Shown piece after piece: positions 16,440-25,881 of a stretch of 64,000 nt of DNA. Origin of the DNA: CAYOWQ01 sp964407695 (lineage in GTDB: Bacteria > Planctomycetota > Phycisphaerae > Phycisphaerales > SM1A02); NCBI GenBank assembly GCA_964407695.1, contig CAYOWQ010000002.1, forward strand, positions 326,016-390,015, written 5' to 3'. The stretch's first letter is position 1, and each line of letters opens with the position of its first letter. The notes under the pieces are model-generated. The model ran no database searches. It saw only the letters and a list, made by a program, of their open reading frames with translations, and had not been told where the DNA came from. The position numbers and the translations under genes were made by a program.

Positions 16440-19400
16440 TCAGTTGTTGATCTTTTCGAGGTAGAGCACCTCGGGTTTGTCGGTGGGACTGTTCACGCGC
16501 GACCGGTCGACAAGCATCACGTATCGACTGTCGTCGATGATCATCTCGGGGTCGGTCGCATCCCATCGACCATTGGTCGGGTTCTGGCGGAATGTGCGGA
16601 TCTTGAGATACACCGTGAACGTATCGCTCCGGGTCGTGGCAATGTTGGAAAGGGCCGAGAAGAGCAGGTTGCGCTCCTCGGCATCGCCGCCCACGATGTC
16701 GCGCTCGCGGCCGACCTGCCCCGCCGGCGGCGTGAAATCGGTCACAATGTCGCCCGTGTCGATCGACAGGCGACCGGAGAGCGTGGTGTAGTCCACTTGA
16801 TTGAATTGATTCAAGGGCTGACCCGGATACTTGTAGCCCAGAATCGGCGGCCCATTCGGGTTGGCCGTGTCGAGCTGATAGAACGGATCGAGGCCCACAT
16901 AGTCAATGCGACCGGAATCATGCGGCGCCAGGACGCTGCCCATGAAGTCCTTCGCGGCCGGTGTGCCTGCCGGCGACGAACGCTTCAGCAGCATGAGTTC
17001 GCCGAGTGCGTCGATGCCGCGGCCGCCACGCATGCCCTTGAAGAACGTTCCCTGGCCGCGGTCGGCATAGCCCGGGAGGAACGGCAGGAAGGAGCCGCTG
17101 GTGGGCTGCACGCCGAGGCGTTCTCGATATTGGTAGATCGCATCGGGGAGGCGCACAAACGGGTTGTTGCCGGGAACTCCGGACTCGTGGACAAGGCGGG
17201 TCATGTCGGGCATGGCCCGCATCACTTCGAGCGGTGCATCGGAAATGTTGATCATGCCGGGCGTTCCGCGGCCGTTGAATCCGTTGGCGTTGGAATAGGC
17301 GAGCAGGTTCAGATCGTCGGCATCGCCGATGGTCCCGTCGCCGTCGGCATCGACATACGGGGGAATGCCGAAGGAATCGCAGACAAACGCGTCGTAGTGC
17401 AGGATTCCAGCCGGCACAGCCGGAGCGAGCGCATTGGGCGCATTCGCGGCGGTCACGTTGGAGATCGTCTGATCAGGCAGCACCGGCGTCTGATCGGTCA
17501 CGTTGAGCCGATTCACCATCACCCCTTCAGCCACCGGATATGGTGAATCCGTCTTCTTGTCGGAGAGGTGCTCGGAGAATGTGTATTCCGTGTCGGCCAC
17601 ACCGGCGCCGTTGATCTTGACCACCGGCCCCCACATGAAGAGGTCGTTCAACTCGCCAACTCGATCGAAATTGGCATCCTTGACAGACAACTGCAGTGGA
17701 TAGTCGAAACCCTGCGCCTTGTAGTAGTCAGAATCCTTGACCGACGACGCGACATTCGGATCCGGATCGCGCAGGCCGCCGGACTTGTCGCCGAAGTTCA
17801 CGATGACGCCGGAGGGAATGTTGTCGGCATACACAAACCCGTTGTATTGGGCGTTGCCGTCCATGTCATAGACCGTCTGCGTGGTGAAGAAGGTCGGCTT
17901 GTGCCGACGATCCTTGCCGAAGCAGTCGGTGTAGTCGCGCAGGACATAGGGCTTCACATCGGGATCGAGCGCGGGGTTGCCCTGATATTGATTCGGCGCC
18001 TGGTAGTTTCCGACGCCGTCGCTTGTGGCCTGGAACGCATCGCCACGATACTTCCCGTCACCGGCGCCGGACTGGGGCCACCCGTCAAATGGCGACTTGG
18101 AGAGGTCGGAATCCGGCCGATCGCTGTAGGCAAACCGGGGATTGTGCTCATCCGGGTCGATACGGAGATTCCCGTCGACATCCCACGCCCAGTTTCGCGA
18201 CACCCGGCCCCAAACCGTGTAGTAATCGTTGTCCTTGATCCGGATTCCCGAATACACACCGGTCCCATCAACGGGGTTATACGAGAATTGAGCCGGTGGC
18301 GGCGCGAACGGATCGTTCTTCAACTCGACCATGCGGTCGCGATACTCGTTCTTGGCGCTTTCATTGGGATTGTCGATCCGATCAACCACGATCGGGTACG
18401 ACCCGACGATTCGCACCAGCTCCACCGCCGGAATGTTTTCGTTGCGGTACACATCGATGTCGTTGACCTGCCAGCCATTCCCGGCGGCCGCAGTCTTGGT
18501 GGCGTTGAGCAGAATGGTGTCGGTATACGAGGTATTGGCGTCCTCGAAGAGATCTGTCGGATCAAGGTCGAGGAAGTCGATCCATCGGGCTCGGAACGAC
18601 CCGTCATTGCCTGCATCGCTCGAGAACTGTTCGGCGATCGCGTAGACGATGGCCGTGCGAGGCTTGTCCTCGGTGGCCGGGCCCAGCCAGAGATTGGGGC
18701 CATTGGGCGCTGCCGCAAAGTTGTAGGATTGACCAAAGACTCGAAGCCGGAAATCGGTGAGCCGAATCGGCGTGTTGAACGGATTGGCGATCTGCACAAC
18801 GACCACGGTCGACGGTGTGCTCGACGCGTCAACAAAGTGCTCGCCCGCGCCCGCGAACGGCGGAGGTATCACAAAATCGTTGGCGCCGCTGGGTCCGGCG
18901 TAACTCGGGTCGACGCGGCTCTTGGGATACACGTGGGCGATGAACGCCTCCATGATGAAGGGCTGCTTCTCAACGCCGATGAAATATCGCGTGTTGTCGG
19001 TCGGGTCCGCGAGTTCGGGGATCAATTGCGGCGCGATGGGAGCATCCGGCAACTGGAGGTTGGCGACACCATTGGATGAATAGGGGAAATCGCGGGCACA
19101 GAGCAGGCTGGCCGTCAGGCTGCGGGCGAGCATCTGAGTCTTGAGCCGGTCTGCCGCCGTCGAACCGAAGTACGTGACGGTCGAACCCGAGGGAGTATCA
19201 CGAGCGAGCGATCGCTCAAACACCCGGATGCATCGCTTGGCCAGGTCGCGTTGCTGCTGAAGAATCTCCGCCGTCTCGATTGTGCCATTGTTGTTCGTAT
19301 CCACATATGGTTCGCGAAGATCGATCTTCCGCGTGTCGCGGACGAACTTCGCCTTGGCGTCGGTGATCTCCGCGGCGTCGAACCCGCCGTTGCCGTTTGA

Positions 19401-21584
19401 ATCAACAAGATCATCCGTCCAATGCAGATTGGGCCACAGCCACGGCGGCATCGAATCCACCCGAACGTTGTTGTAGGTTGTCAGCCGGGCGCGAAGATCC
19501 TTCACGCGGCGAAGATTCAGCTTGTAGGCATTTCCGGCCGACTCGGTCTCGAGCGGGATCGTTGTCTCTTCGGCGTCGAGCGATCCACGAAGCACCGAGT
19601 ATGAACTCTGGTCGACGCTTGCCCCATTCACGTTGCCGGCGATGAGGTTCGTGGTCAGCGTGGATTCCAGTCGAGAGGTAAGCCACGGCGAATTCAATCC
19701 GGCATACTGACGAAGCTCGATTTCATCAGAGAGCCCAAAGGGCGTGACGCCGAGGAGCGGATCATTCGGCCGCAGGCCGGCATTCCGCCAGTACACCATG
19801 CGGTCCTTGCGGAACGCCAGTTCATTGGGATTGGCCGCGAAGTTGGAATTGCCCTGAATGTGCAGTTCGTTGAGCCAGGTTCGCCGCGAGTTGTTGGACA
19901 CGGAATTCGGATTGCTCGCATCGATGCCGTCGGACCACATCTGGGAATACCAGGAAACATGGACACCGCCATACAGCGTCGAGAGCTGGGCGAATGTGTG
20001 GTTCATGGGATTGTCGAAGATGCCGACGTTCCAGTTGTTGGCCGCCTGAGCGAAGCTGGTGTTGGCCGGATCGATCGTGGCGTTCTGGCCCACGAGCGCC
20101 ACATCAACCGGCCCCACGCCGATCGTGCTCTTGGGGAGTACGCCGATCGGAATCGCACCGGTGTTGGTCAGTTCCGAGGGCACAAAGCGCGAGGCCGTGT
20201 TCACGTTGACCATGGCCTGGTTGTCAACGATGCGAACCGCCATCACCCGCATAATGCCGAGGTCGTTGGGCGTGGGCACATAGAACCAGAAGGAGTCCGT
20301 GTATCCGTCGCCGTCGGCGTCGGCCAGCACGCGGCCAACGGTATGTCGAGCCGTGCCGGAAATGAATTCCGATTGCGGCTGCTCCTGCGGAACCTTGGTA
20401 ATCGGATCCACCCAATCAAGAGTGACACCGTTACCATCTAGATCATTGAAGTTGTAATAGTTGCCTGGAATGCCGAGGGCGGTTCCGCCCCTGTAGGCAG
20501 TGGCATAGTTTCCATTGGGGCCAAGCACGACCCCCGAGGTGAACCAGACCGACCAGCGATTCATGAAGTTATTCAGGTTGTCGACATCCATCCGGCTGTA
20601 GCCGATGACCGACCCGAAGCCGACGGTCGAGAACGGCGCAAACAGGGCGTTGCCGTTGTGGTCGATTCGAATGGGCAGCCATTGCTCAAACGGCACGTCG
20701 AGATCGGTCACCAGAGACCCGGTGACGTTGCTGATATCACGAACGATGCGGAACGAATTGTCGGCCCGCGAGATGTTGGCGAGGTGCAGCCAGTGGGTGA
20801 ATCGATCGTATCGATCGGCAAGGGCCGCGGGCCCTCCAAACGCCGGCGGCACGCCATTGTTGGTGGGATCGAACATGCCGAAAGTCGGCAGCGTCGGATC
20901 GTCGACCTTGTCAAAGTACCCGTCGCCTTCCAGATCCAGTCGGAACGGCTCGAACGAACTCAACCATCGGTTGTCGCCGAAGCCGGGATTGCCGACAGGG
21001 TTCCCTTCGCCAAGCAGCACCAGGCTCTGAGGAGAACCATGTCCGTTCGGCCACGGAGAGCCAACGGTGTAGTCATCGGGCCAGTTGGTGAAGGGATACG
21101 TCGAATACGGCGCAGCGGTATAGGCGTAGTGCGATTTCGCTGGAAAATCGGGAATGCCGTTGTTGTCGGCATCAATCAGGTTACCGGGGCCATAGCGCCA
21201 GGCACCGGCGTCATACGGAAGCCTCGGCTGGTTGCCGCTGACAACATGGCCATCCGGCAGCTTGGTGCCCACACCCAAGGTGCCCGAGGGCTGGCCCGGC
21301 GGATCGGTGCCGACGGACGAATTGACCTTGAACGGCCAGATATTCTGGGGAAACAGAGCCTTCGCGGGAAAGTCGGCGATCTGCAGCGCAGTGCTTTCGG
21401 CGAACTCGTCGCGCTGCGACGAACCCTGAACAGATTGTGCGGTGATGCGCTCCTCTTGCGTGCGGCTGATATAGGCCGAGGCGATGATCACCAGCAAGAC
21501 GAGGATCGCCGCCACAAGCACCAGCGTGTTGCCGCGACGGGCCCGCTGAATTCGACGCTGAAGCATTGATACCTGATGGGACAT
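16440..21584 (-). CDS. giant GspK/PilX-like minor pseudopilin with calcium-loop motifs
   Basis: 1714 residues, about five times a normal GspK. A basic stretch and single hydrophobic helix at 17-39 (RRGNTLVLVAAILVLLV), followed by ISRTQEER, resembles the N terminus of GspK/PilX proteins, which lack the Glu5 of major pilins. The gene is last in a G-G-H-I-J-K order, the place of gspK. The rest is Asn/Asp/Pro-rich, with repeated DxDxDG-type loops: about residues 138-147 (DADNNGIPDF), 217-226, 420 (DADGDGYTD), 727 (DSNGNGGFD), 762 (DTNNNGTIE), 1135 (DVDGNLRID) and 1405 (DADGDGTIG). It probably caps the pseudopilus or is an exported structural subunit. Calcium binding is inferred. Confidence 0.72.
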   Translation of the reverse strand: MSHQVSMLQRRIQRARRGNTLVLVAAILVLLVIIASAYISRTQEERITAQSVQGSSQRDEFAESTALQIADFPAKALFPQNIWPFKVNSSVGTDPPGQPSGTLGVGTKLPDGHVVSGNQPRLPYDAGAWRYGPGNLIDADNNGIPDFPAKSHYAYTAAPYSTYPFTNWPDDYTVGSPWPNGHGSPQSLVLLGEGNPVGNPGFGDNRWLSSFEPFRLDLEGDGYFDKVDDPTLPTFGMFDPTNNGVPPAFGGPAALADRYDRFTHWLHLANISRADNSFRIVRDISNVTGSLVTDLDVPFEQWLPIRIDHNGNALFAPFSTVGFGSVIGYSRMDVDNLNNFMNRWSVWFTSGVVLGPNGNYATAYRGGTALGIPGNYYNFNDLDGNGVTLDWVDPITKVPQEQPQSEFISGTARHTVGRVLADADGDGYTDSFWFYVPTPNDLGIMRVMAVRIVDNQAMVNVNTASRFVPSELTNTGAIPIGVLPKSTIGVGPVDVALVGQNATIDPANTSFAQAANNWNVGIFDNPMNHTFAQLSTLYGGVHVSWYSQMWSDGIDASNPNSVSNNSRRTWLNELHIQGNSNFAANPNELAFRKDRMVYWRNAGLRPNDPLLGVTPFGLSDEIELRQYAGLNSPWLTSRLESTLTTNLIAGNVNGASVDQSSYSVLRGSLDAEETTIPLETESAGNAYKLNLRRVKDLRARLTTYNNVRVDSMPPWLWPNLHWTDDLVDSNGNGGFDAAEITDAKAKFVRDTRKIDLREPYVDTNNNGTIETAEILQQQRDLAKRCIRVFERSLARDTPSGSTVTYFGSTAADRLKTQMLARSLTASLLCARDFPYSSNGVANLQLPDAPIAPQLIPELADPTDNTRYFIGVEKQPFIMEAFIAHVYPKSRVDPSYAGPSGANDFVIPPPFAGAGEHFVDASSTPSTVVVVQIANPFNTPIRLTDFRLRVFGQSYNFAAAPNGPNLWLGPATEDKPRTAIVYAIAEQFSSDAGNDGSFRARWIDFLDLDPTDLFEDANTSYTDTILLNATKTAAAGNGWQVNDIDVYRNENIPAVELVRIVGSYPIVVDRIDNPNESAKNEYRDRMVELKNDPFAPPPAQFSYNPVDGTGVYSGIRIKDNDYYTVWGRVSRNWAWDVDGNLRIDPDEHNPRFAYSDRPDSDLSKSPFDGWPQSGAGDGKYRGDAFQATSDGVGNYQAPNQYQGNPALDPDVKPYVLRDYTDCFGKDRRHKPTFFTTQTVYDMDGNAQYNGFVYADNIPSGVIVNFGDKSGGLRDPDPNVASSVKDSDYYKAQGFDYPLQLSVKDANFDRVGELNDLFMWGPVVKINGAGVADTEYTFSEHLSDKKTDSPYPVAEGVMVNRLNVTDQTPVLPDQTISNVTAANAPNALAPAVPAGILHYDAFVCDSFGIPPYVDADGDGTIGDADDLNLLAYSNANGFNGRGTPGMINISDAPLEVMRAMPDMTRLVHESGVPGNNPFVRLPDAIYQYRERLGVQPTSGSFLPFLPGYADRGQGTFFKGMRGGRGIDALGELMLLKRSSPAGTPAAKDFMGSVLAPHDSGRIDYVGLDPFYQLDTANPNGPPILGYKYPGQPLNQFNQVDYTTLSGRLSIDTGDIVTDFTPPAGQVGRERDIVGGDAEERNLLFSALSNIATTRSDTFTVYLKIRTFRQNPTNGRWDATDPEMIIDDSRYVMLVDRSRVNSPTDKPEVLYLEKINN

Positions 21585-21623
21585 GGCTGGACTCGTTTCC
21601 GTCGACGCGCTGCCGGGCGAACC

Positions 21624-23159
21624 TCAATTGGCGCGCTTGGGCAATCGAATGACAAACTGGAACGTACGCCCGCGCTCAAGGCGGGTCTTGGGGTCGTGAA
21701 GGGTCATGGTGATGCGCAAGGCCGACGGCCATGGGGTGAAACCGTCTCGGCTCGGATCCGACTGGTTGTAGCCGAAGATCGCTTCGTACATTCGGACGTC
21801 GGACTGGCCGATGACCTGGAACTCCGGAAGCTTGGTGGTGTTGTCGGTCAGGCCCTCAATGTTCCGAGGATTGGCCCCATTGAAGGATCCCCAGTTGTAG
21901 GCCCGAAGATCCGGCCCGGTAAACGGCGTCGCCAGCGGCGCCACCGCCCGTGCGTCGTCCGTCATCCCGAACCACGGATGCTCGACCCACGGCAAGTGCT
22001 GCATGCCGGCGTAATTCCCAACGGTCTTGGTGTAGCCATCCTTGTTCACGTAGTTGACCACACCGTCGCCGTTGTCGTACGTCCAATCGACAATGAAGGA
22101 ACTGCACGCCGACGACAGCACACTCAACGTCTGGGCCTGGTCCGCTCGATCCATGCTTTCCGCAATACGCGCAGCCCGCGGGTAGATCGGCGATGAAATC
22201 GGCGGCGTTGATGATCCAAACGCATGCCGCCCAAGAACCAGCCGGGAGATCAGGTCGCGCTGGCAGAGGGCGCCATTGTTGACCAGCCACGGCCACGTCG
22301 GTTTTGACGACGAACTCCAGTCGGTCTGAATCACGCTGCGCAGGTCGCTCAGGCTCGACGCTGCGGCATCCAGCCGGCCGTTCGTGAGCGTTCGATTCGG
22401 AATCGGAAACCCGCCGAGAGACTCCCACAATGATGGCGCTGCCTTGGCCTCGTTCAGCAGAATGGTCGGGTTGCCGCCGTCATCACTCATGGCGATCCCC
22501 TGCCGCACCAGAACCCACTCGTTGGCCGCCCCCTGAACCACCACACCCATCGGCGTATCAAAGCCGCTGTAGGCCGCGATATTGTGGTTGTAGTTCGACA
22601 TGTCGAGGCCGTTGCTCGGGCTCAGGTTCACCGTCCATGGCTGCAGCGGGGTTCCATCATCGAATAACCCGTTATAGGGATCGACGCTCCCCAGGCTCTT
22701 GACTTGCACCGCATGGCTGTACAGCACCTTGGCCGCGGCACCCTGCGGCCGCACATTGGTGCCGCCAGGGCCTTCGAAATTGAACGTCTGGATGTTCTGG
22801 GCGCCGTTGGTGAAGAAGACCAGTTGATCGCAGCGGATCACGGCATCGGCGGGAAGATTCGGATCAAGCAGCGACGCCAGGGGAACGTTGATGTCGTTCT
22901 TGACCGCGACGTTTCGAATCGCCAGCACGCCTTCGCGGCTGATCCGCTCGATGTCGGCCCGAAAACGCTTTTCGATTGCCGCCGCTTCGGCCAGTACATC
23001 GGCGTTGGATTGCGCTGCGGCTGTCACCTTGGACACCGTGGCGAAGATGTTGCCCGTAGCGATGATCACGACCACAAGAATGGCGATCGCAATCAGGAGT
23101 TCGGTCAGCGTAAACGCGAGTCGGCGCCGACGGCGAGGGTGGGGTTCAGCTCGGAGCAT
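21624..23159 (-). CDS. GspJ/PilW-like minor pseudopilin
   Basis: 511 residues. The prepilin motif is RRRLAFTLTELLIAIAIL at about 13-30, with cleavage after Ala and Glu at +5, then a hydrophobic helix to about 45. The body is long for GspJ (usually near 200), with many Asn, Asp and Pro residues and no recognised domain. Its start overlaps the stop of the GspI-like gene (ATGA at 23158-23161), implying translational coupling. 39 bases separate it from the GspK-like gene. Its J-position order supports assignment as a tip-complex subunit. Confidence 0.75.
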   Translation of the reverse strand: MLRAEPHPRRRRRLAFTLTELLIAIAILVVVIIATGNIFATVSKVTAAAQSNADVLAEAAAIEKRFRADIERISREGVLAIRNVAVKNDINVPLASLLDPNLPADAVIRCDQLVFFTNGAQNIQTFNFEGPGGTNVRPQGAAAKVLYSHAVQVKSLGSVDPYNGLFDDGTPLQPWTVNLSPSNGLDMSNYNHNIAAYSGFDTPMGVVVQGAANEWVLVRQGIAMSDDGGNPTILLNEAKAAPSLWESLGGFPIPNRTLTNGRLDAAASSLSDLRSVIQTDWSSSSKPTWPWLVNNGALCQRDLISRLVLGRHAFGSSTPPISSPIYPRAARIAESMDRADQAQTLSVLSSACSSFIVDWTYDNGDGVVNYVNKDGYTKTVGNYAGMQHLPWVEHPWFGMTDDARAVAPLATPFTGPDLRAYNWGSFNGANPRNIEGLTDNTTKLPEFQVIGQSDVRMYEAIFGYNQSDPSRDGFTPWPSALRITMTLHDPKTRLERGRTFQFVIRLPKRAN

Positions 23160-24262
23160 CAGAGTTCCCTCACCGTGACGTAGACCGAGGTCAGGCCCAC
23201 GCCGTTGCTGTCGATCTGCGGGATGAACCAGAAATCAGTGACGGTGTTCTGATTCGGATCCACGCTGATATAGAGCGGGATCGTCGGCACCGGAGGAACA
23301 GGTCGAGCCAGTTCCACCGGCCCGTCCGTCACCAATCGCCGCCCGCTGACGACTCGATGGATGTTGTTGTTCTGGTCCAGCAGCCACTGCCCCGCCATCT
23401 GCCAACCGTCACGCTGGTCAAACGGATCGAAGTGATTTCCCGGAAACGTCCCGGGAATGCGCCCGTCGGGACGATCCTTGAATTCGGGAGTGATTTCATC
23501 GCCCGCGGGATACCACGGCATATTCGACCATGGTTCCAACGGCGGCGGCGTATTTCGCAGATCGATGGCAATCGGAAGTGGAGGCACCGGACTGTTCGGA
23601 TTGGACGCGACGGTGTAGATCACGCTTTCGCCGCCAAGATTGACTCGATAGACGAAGATCGCCACCAGGATCTTTCCCTGAAACCGGCGAAACATGCAAT
23701 CCCAGACATACTGGGGCTTGTCGGGCACGGGTCGGAACCCGCGCTCGTGCTCGGTCTGCATGGGGTAATAGCGCTCGCCCTGCGTGATGATGATCGGTGG
23801 CGAGGGCGGCTCATCGCCGTACTTCGCGACGTTCCAGGGCGCCCGGTCGGTCGGCGCCCAATTGTTGGAGGGCACAAATGGCGGAGCCGGCTGGAAGATG
23901 CTGATCGAGCCCGCCGTGGTCTTGAACGAGTCGCCGTTCACTGAATACTGAACCGTGGTGGGATAGAACGACGGCCGCCGCCATTCCCAGTCTCCCGGTA
24001 TGGTCGGGCTCACGTAGTTCGGCTGCACCGCTTCCGCGGGGCCGAAATCCGACTGAGAAACGCGCCCGCGAATGATGGCCAGCGCGTTCTCGGCCACGAT
24101 CGGTCCCATGGCGTCATCCAGCGCCTGACGCTGCTGGGCGATACCGGCCGGAAACACCGCGGCGATCGAGATGATGCCGATGCCGAGGATGAAGATCGCC
24201 ATCAGCACCTCGAGCAGCGAGAAGCCGATGCGACGACGGGGATTGGTAACGCACGCGCCCAT
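23159..24262 (-). CDS. GspI/PilV-like minor pseudopilin
   Basis: 367 residues. The prepilin peptidase site RRRIGFSLLEVLMAIFILG at about 9-27 cleaves after Gly, with Glu at +5. The helix continues to IISIAAVFPAG, the hydrophobic pattern seen in PilV/GspI. The remaining roughly 310 residues are Pro-rich with a beta-rich look and end in VYVTVREL. A typical GspI is about 120 residues, so this subunit is also enlarged. The ATG lies three bases before the end of the GspH-like gene's intergenic gap, and the stop overlaps the GspJ-like ATG. Confidence 0.77.
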   Translation of the reverse strand: MGACVTNPRRRIGFSLLEVLMAIFILGIGIISIAAVFPAGIAQQRQALDDAMGPIVAENALAIIRGRVSQSDFGPAEAVQPNYVSPTIPGDWEWRRPSFYPTTVQYSVNGDSFKTTAGSISIFQPAPPFVPSNNWAPTDRAPWNVAKYGDEPPSPPIIITQGERYYPMQTEHERGFRPVPDKPQYVWDCMFRRFQGKILVAIFVYRVNLGGESVIYTVASNPNSPVPPLPIAIDLRNTPPPLEPWSNMPWYPAGDEITPEFKDRPDGRIPGTFPGNHFDPFDQRDGWQMAGQWLLDQNNNIHRVVSGRRLVTDGPVELARPVPPVPTIPLYISVDPNQNTVTDFWFIPQIDSNGVGLTSVYVTVREL

Positions 24263-24265
24263 GGA

Positions 24266-25198
24266 TCAGGACTCCTCCTGTCGCATGACGACTCCGGTGT
24301 AACGGTTGAAATGAATCCGATTGGCAAACTGATTGATGTAGTTGCTGAGATCAAGAGACCGAGCATCCTCGTCGGCCCAGGTTCCGTCGTTGTAGCGCTT
24401 GCGGGCTTCAACCTCGTCGAATACCGCGATGAACGGCACCATGGTGATCGCGGGCTCATCGTCGGCATAACGCTGATCGAACGGATTGGCCCCATAGAGC
24501 TGATTCTGCTGCGGGAAACTCGAAATCGTGGCGATTGGAAAATCGATCTTGTTGTATCTGATGTTCCCGTTGTTGTTGAAATCAACGAACGACTTGTTGG
24601 AATCGGTCTTGCTGTTTCGCGTCACCGTCGATCCGTCGGGCGAGAACATCACCGCCACCACCGAGTCGGCCGCTTCCTGTTGCGGCGAAACCGATGAACG
24701 GGCAAGCTCCGGCTGGACATACCACCGGTTATCCACGTAATTCCCGCCCGAGGCCCCATCCGTTTCGGCATACTTCGGCCCGGCCACCTTGATGCCCGCG
24801 GCCAGCCGCTTGGGAAGCAGGCCCTCGATCGGTACGAAGAAGTCGAGGTTGTCGTCGCTCGTGCCGCTTACGATCCGGGCGCTCAGGCCGGTCCACTTGG
24901 CGAAGACGATCTCGGTCTGCTGCGGCTGCGCTGGATTGTCGGGATCCCACACCGGTCGGAAAACCACCATCACCAGCGTGTTGTTGCGAATGGCATAGGC
25001 CCGGGCATTCGACATGGCCGACGTCACGGTATTGGTTGATGATGCCAGCCGGGCATTGCCCGAAATCTTCTTTGCCGAGATCGCCGTCAACACGGCAAGC
25101 AGCGCCAGTAGTCCCATGACGATCAACAACTCCGCAAGCGTGAACGCCCGTCGCGGCGTGGCGACCGATTGACGAAGATTGAATCGTGACGTGGTCAT
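24266..25198 (-). CDS. GspH-like pseudopilin
   Basis: With the ATG at 25198 (MTTSRFNLRQS) the protein has 310 residues. A longer frame to 25330 runs into the upstream gene and has no prepilin features. The cleavage motif is PRRAFTLAELLIVMGLLAL at about 15-33, with Ala at -1 and Glu at +5. Next come SAKKISGNARLASSTNTVTSAMSNARAYAI, the GspH/FimT type of amphipathic helix, and a beta-rich domain. The start overlaps the preceding gene's stop by four bases (ATGA). Confidence 0.78.
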   Translation of the reverse strand: MTTSRFNLRQSVATPRRAFTLAELLIVMGLLALLAVLTAISAKKISGNARLASSTNTVTSAMSNARAYAIRNNTLVMVVFRPVWDPDNPAQPQQTEIVFAKWTGLSARIVSGTSDDNLDFFVPIEGLLPKRLAAGIKVAGPKYAETDGASGGNYVDNRWYVQPELARSSVSPQQEAADSVVAVMFSPDGSTVTRNSKTDSNKSFVDFNNNGNIRYNKIDFPIATISSFPQQNQLYGANPFDQRYADDEPAITMVPFIAVFDEVEARKRYNDGTWADEDARSLDLSNYINQFANRIHFNRYTGVVMRQEES

Positions 25199-25881
25199 GG
25201 CTTGGTCGGCTCGTAGGAGTACTCGTTGTCCTGAGTGTCCGAATAATCGCTTGATGTCTTGGAGGCCGAGAGATTTCCATACCGACCGTCGGGCCCGGCC
25301 GACATCACGTAGGGCCGACGGTTCTTGCACACGCCGAATCTCGCTTCAAATGGAGTTCGGATCGTTCCATCCTCGTCGCGGCCACCATCAGAGGACTTCA
25401 TCCATAGCCGACCGGCATAAACAAAGATCAGCTGCCTGTCCCACGGATCGATAATCTCCGGCTTGGCCTCTGCCGTCTTCTGCTGACGCAAGAGCTTCGC
25501 CGAAATCTTGTTGAGAATGCCCTTCGCCGCCGCCACGCGGCCAAGCACTTCCAGGGTTCGAACATTGATCGCATCGATCTGAGTGGAATTCGTCGGATCC
25601 GTCTGCGCCTGGACGTCGTACTTCGGCGGGAAGTTCGCGTCGGGTGGTTGGCCGTCGGTCCCGTAGCTGATCGGGCGGTCATTGGTGCGTTCCCACTCCT
25701 GGAACGCCGTCTCCAGAAGCGTCATCGCATCACGAATCTGGCGGGTTTCCGAGCTGCGGGTCGCCGCGGTAATCACCGGAATCGTCAACGTCGCCAGGAT
25801 GGCGATGATCCCGATCACGATGATCATTTCCACCAGCGTGAAGCCGCGAGGTACTGAAGCCTTGGCGAATCGCCGCATCAT
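25195..25881 (-). CDS. GspG-like pseudopilin (second copy)
   Basis: 228 residues. The prepilin motif is PRGFTLVEMIIVIGIIAIL at about 11-29, with cleavage after Gly and Glu at +5. The segment ETRQIRDAMTLLETAFQEWERTND is like the GspG/PilE alpha-1 C-terminal part. Near the end, PWDRQLIFVYAGR and VMSAGPDGRYG match the conserved GspG-type C-terminal region (YxSAGPDG), which in T2SS major pseudopilins includes a calcium site. Its start overlaps the stop of the first GspG-like gene, and its stop overlaps the GspH-like start. Confidence 0.82.
   Translation of the reverse strand: MMRRFAKASVPRGFTLVEMIIVIGIIAILATLTIPVITAATRSSETRQIRDAMTLLETAFQEWERTNDRPISYGTDGQPPDANFPPKYDVQAQTDPTNSTQIDAINVRTLEVLGRVAAAKGILNKISAKLLRQQKTAEAKPEIIDPWDRQLIFVYAGRLWMKSSDGGRDEDGTIRTPFEARFGVCKNRRPYVMSAGPDGRYGNLSASKTSSDYSDTQDNEYSYEPTKP

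Noticed and set aside
17568..19079. 503-codon plus-strand frame inside the giant GspK-like gene
   Set aside because: Shadow frame rich in Ile/Arg/Val/Gly. No start context and no recognisable motifs.
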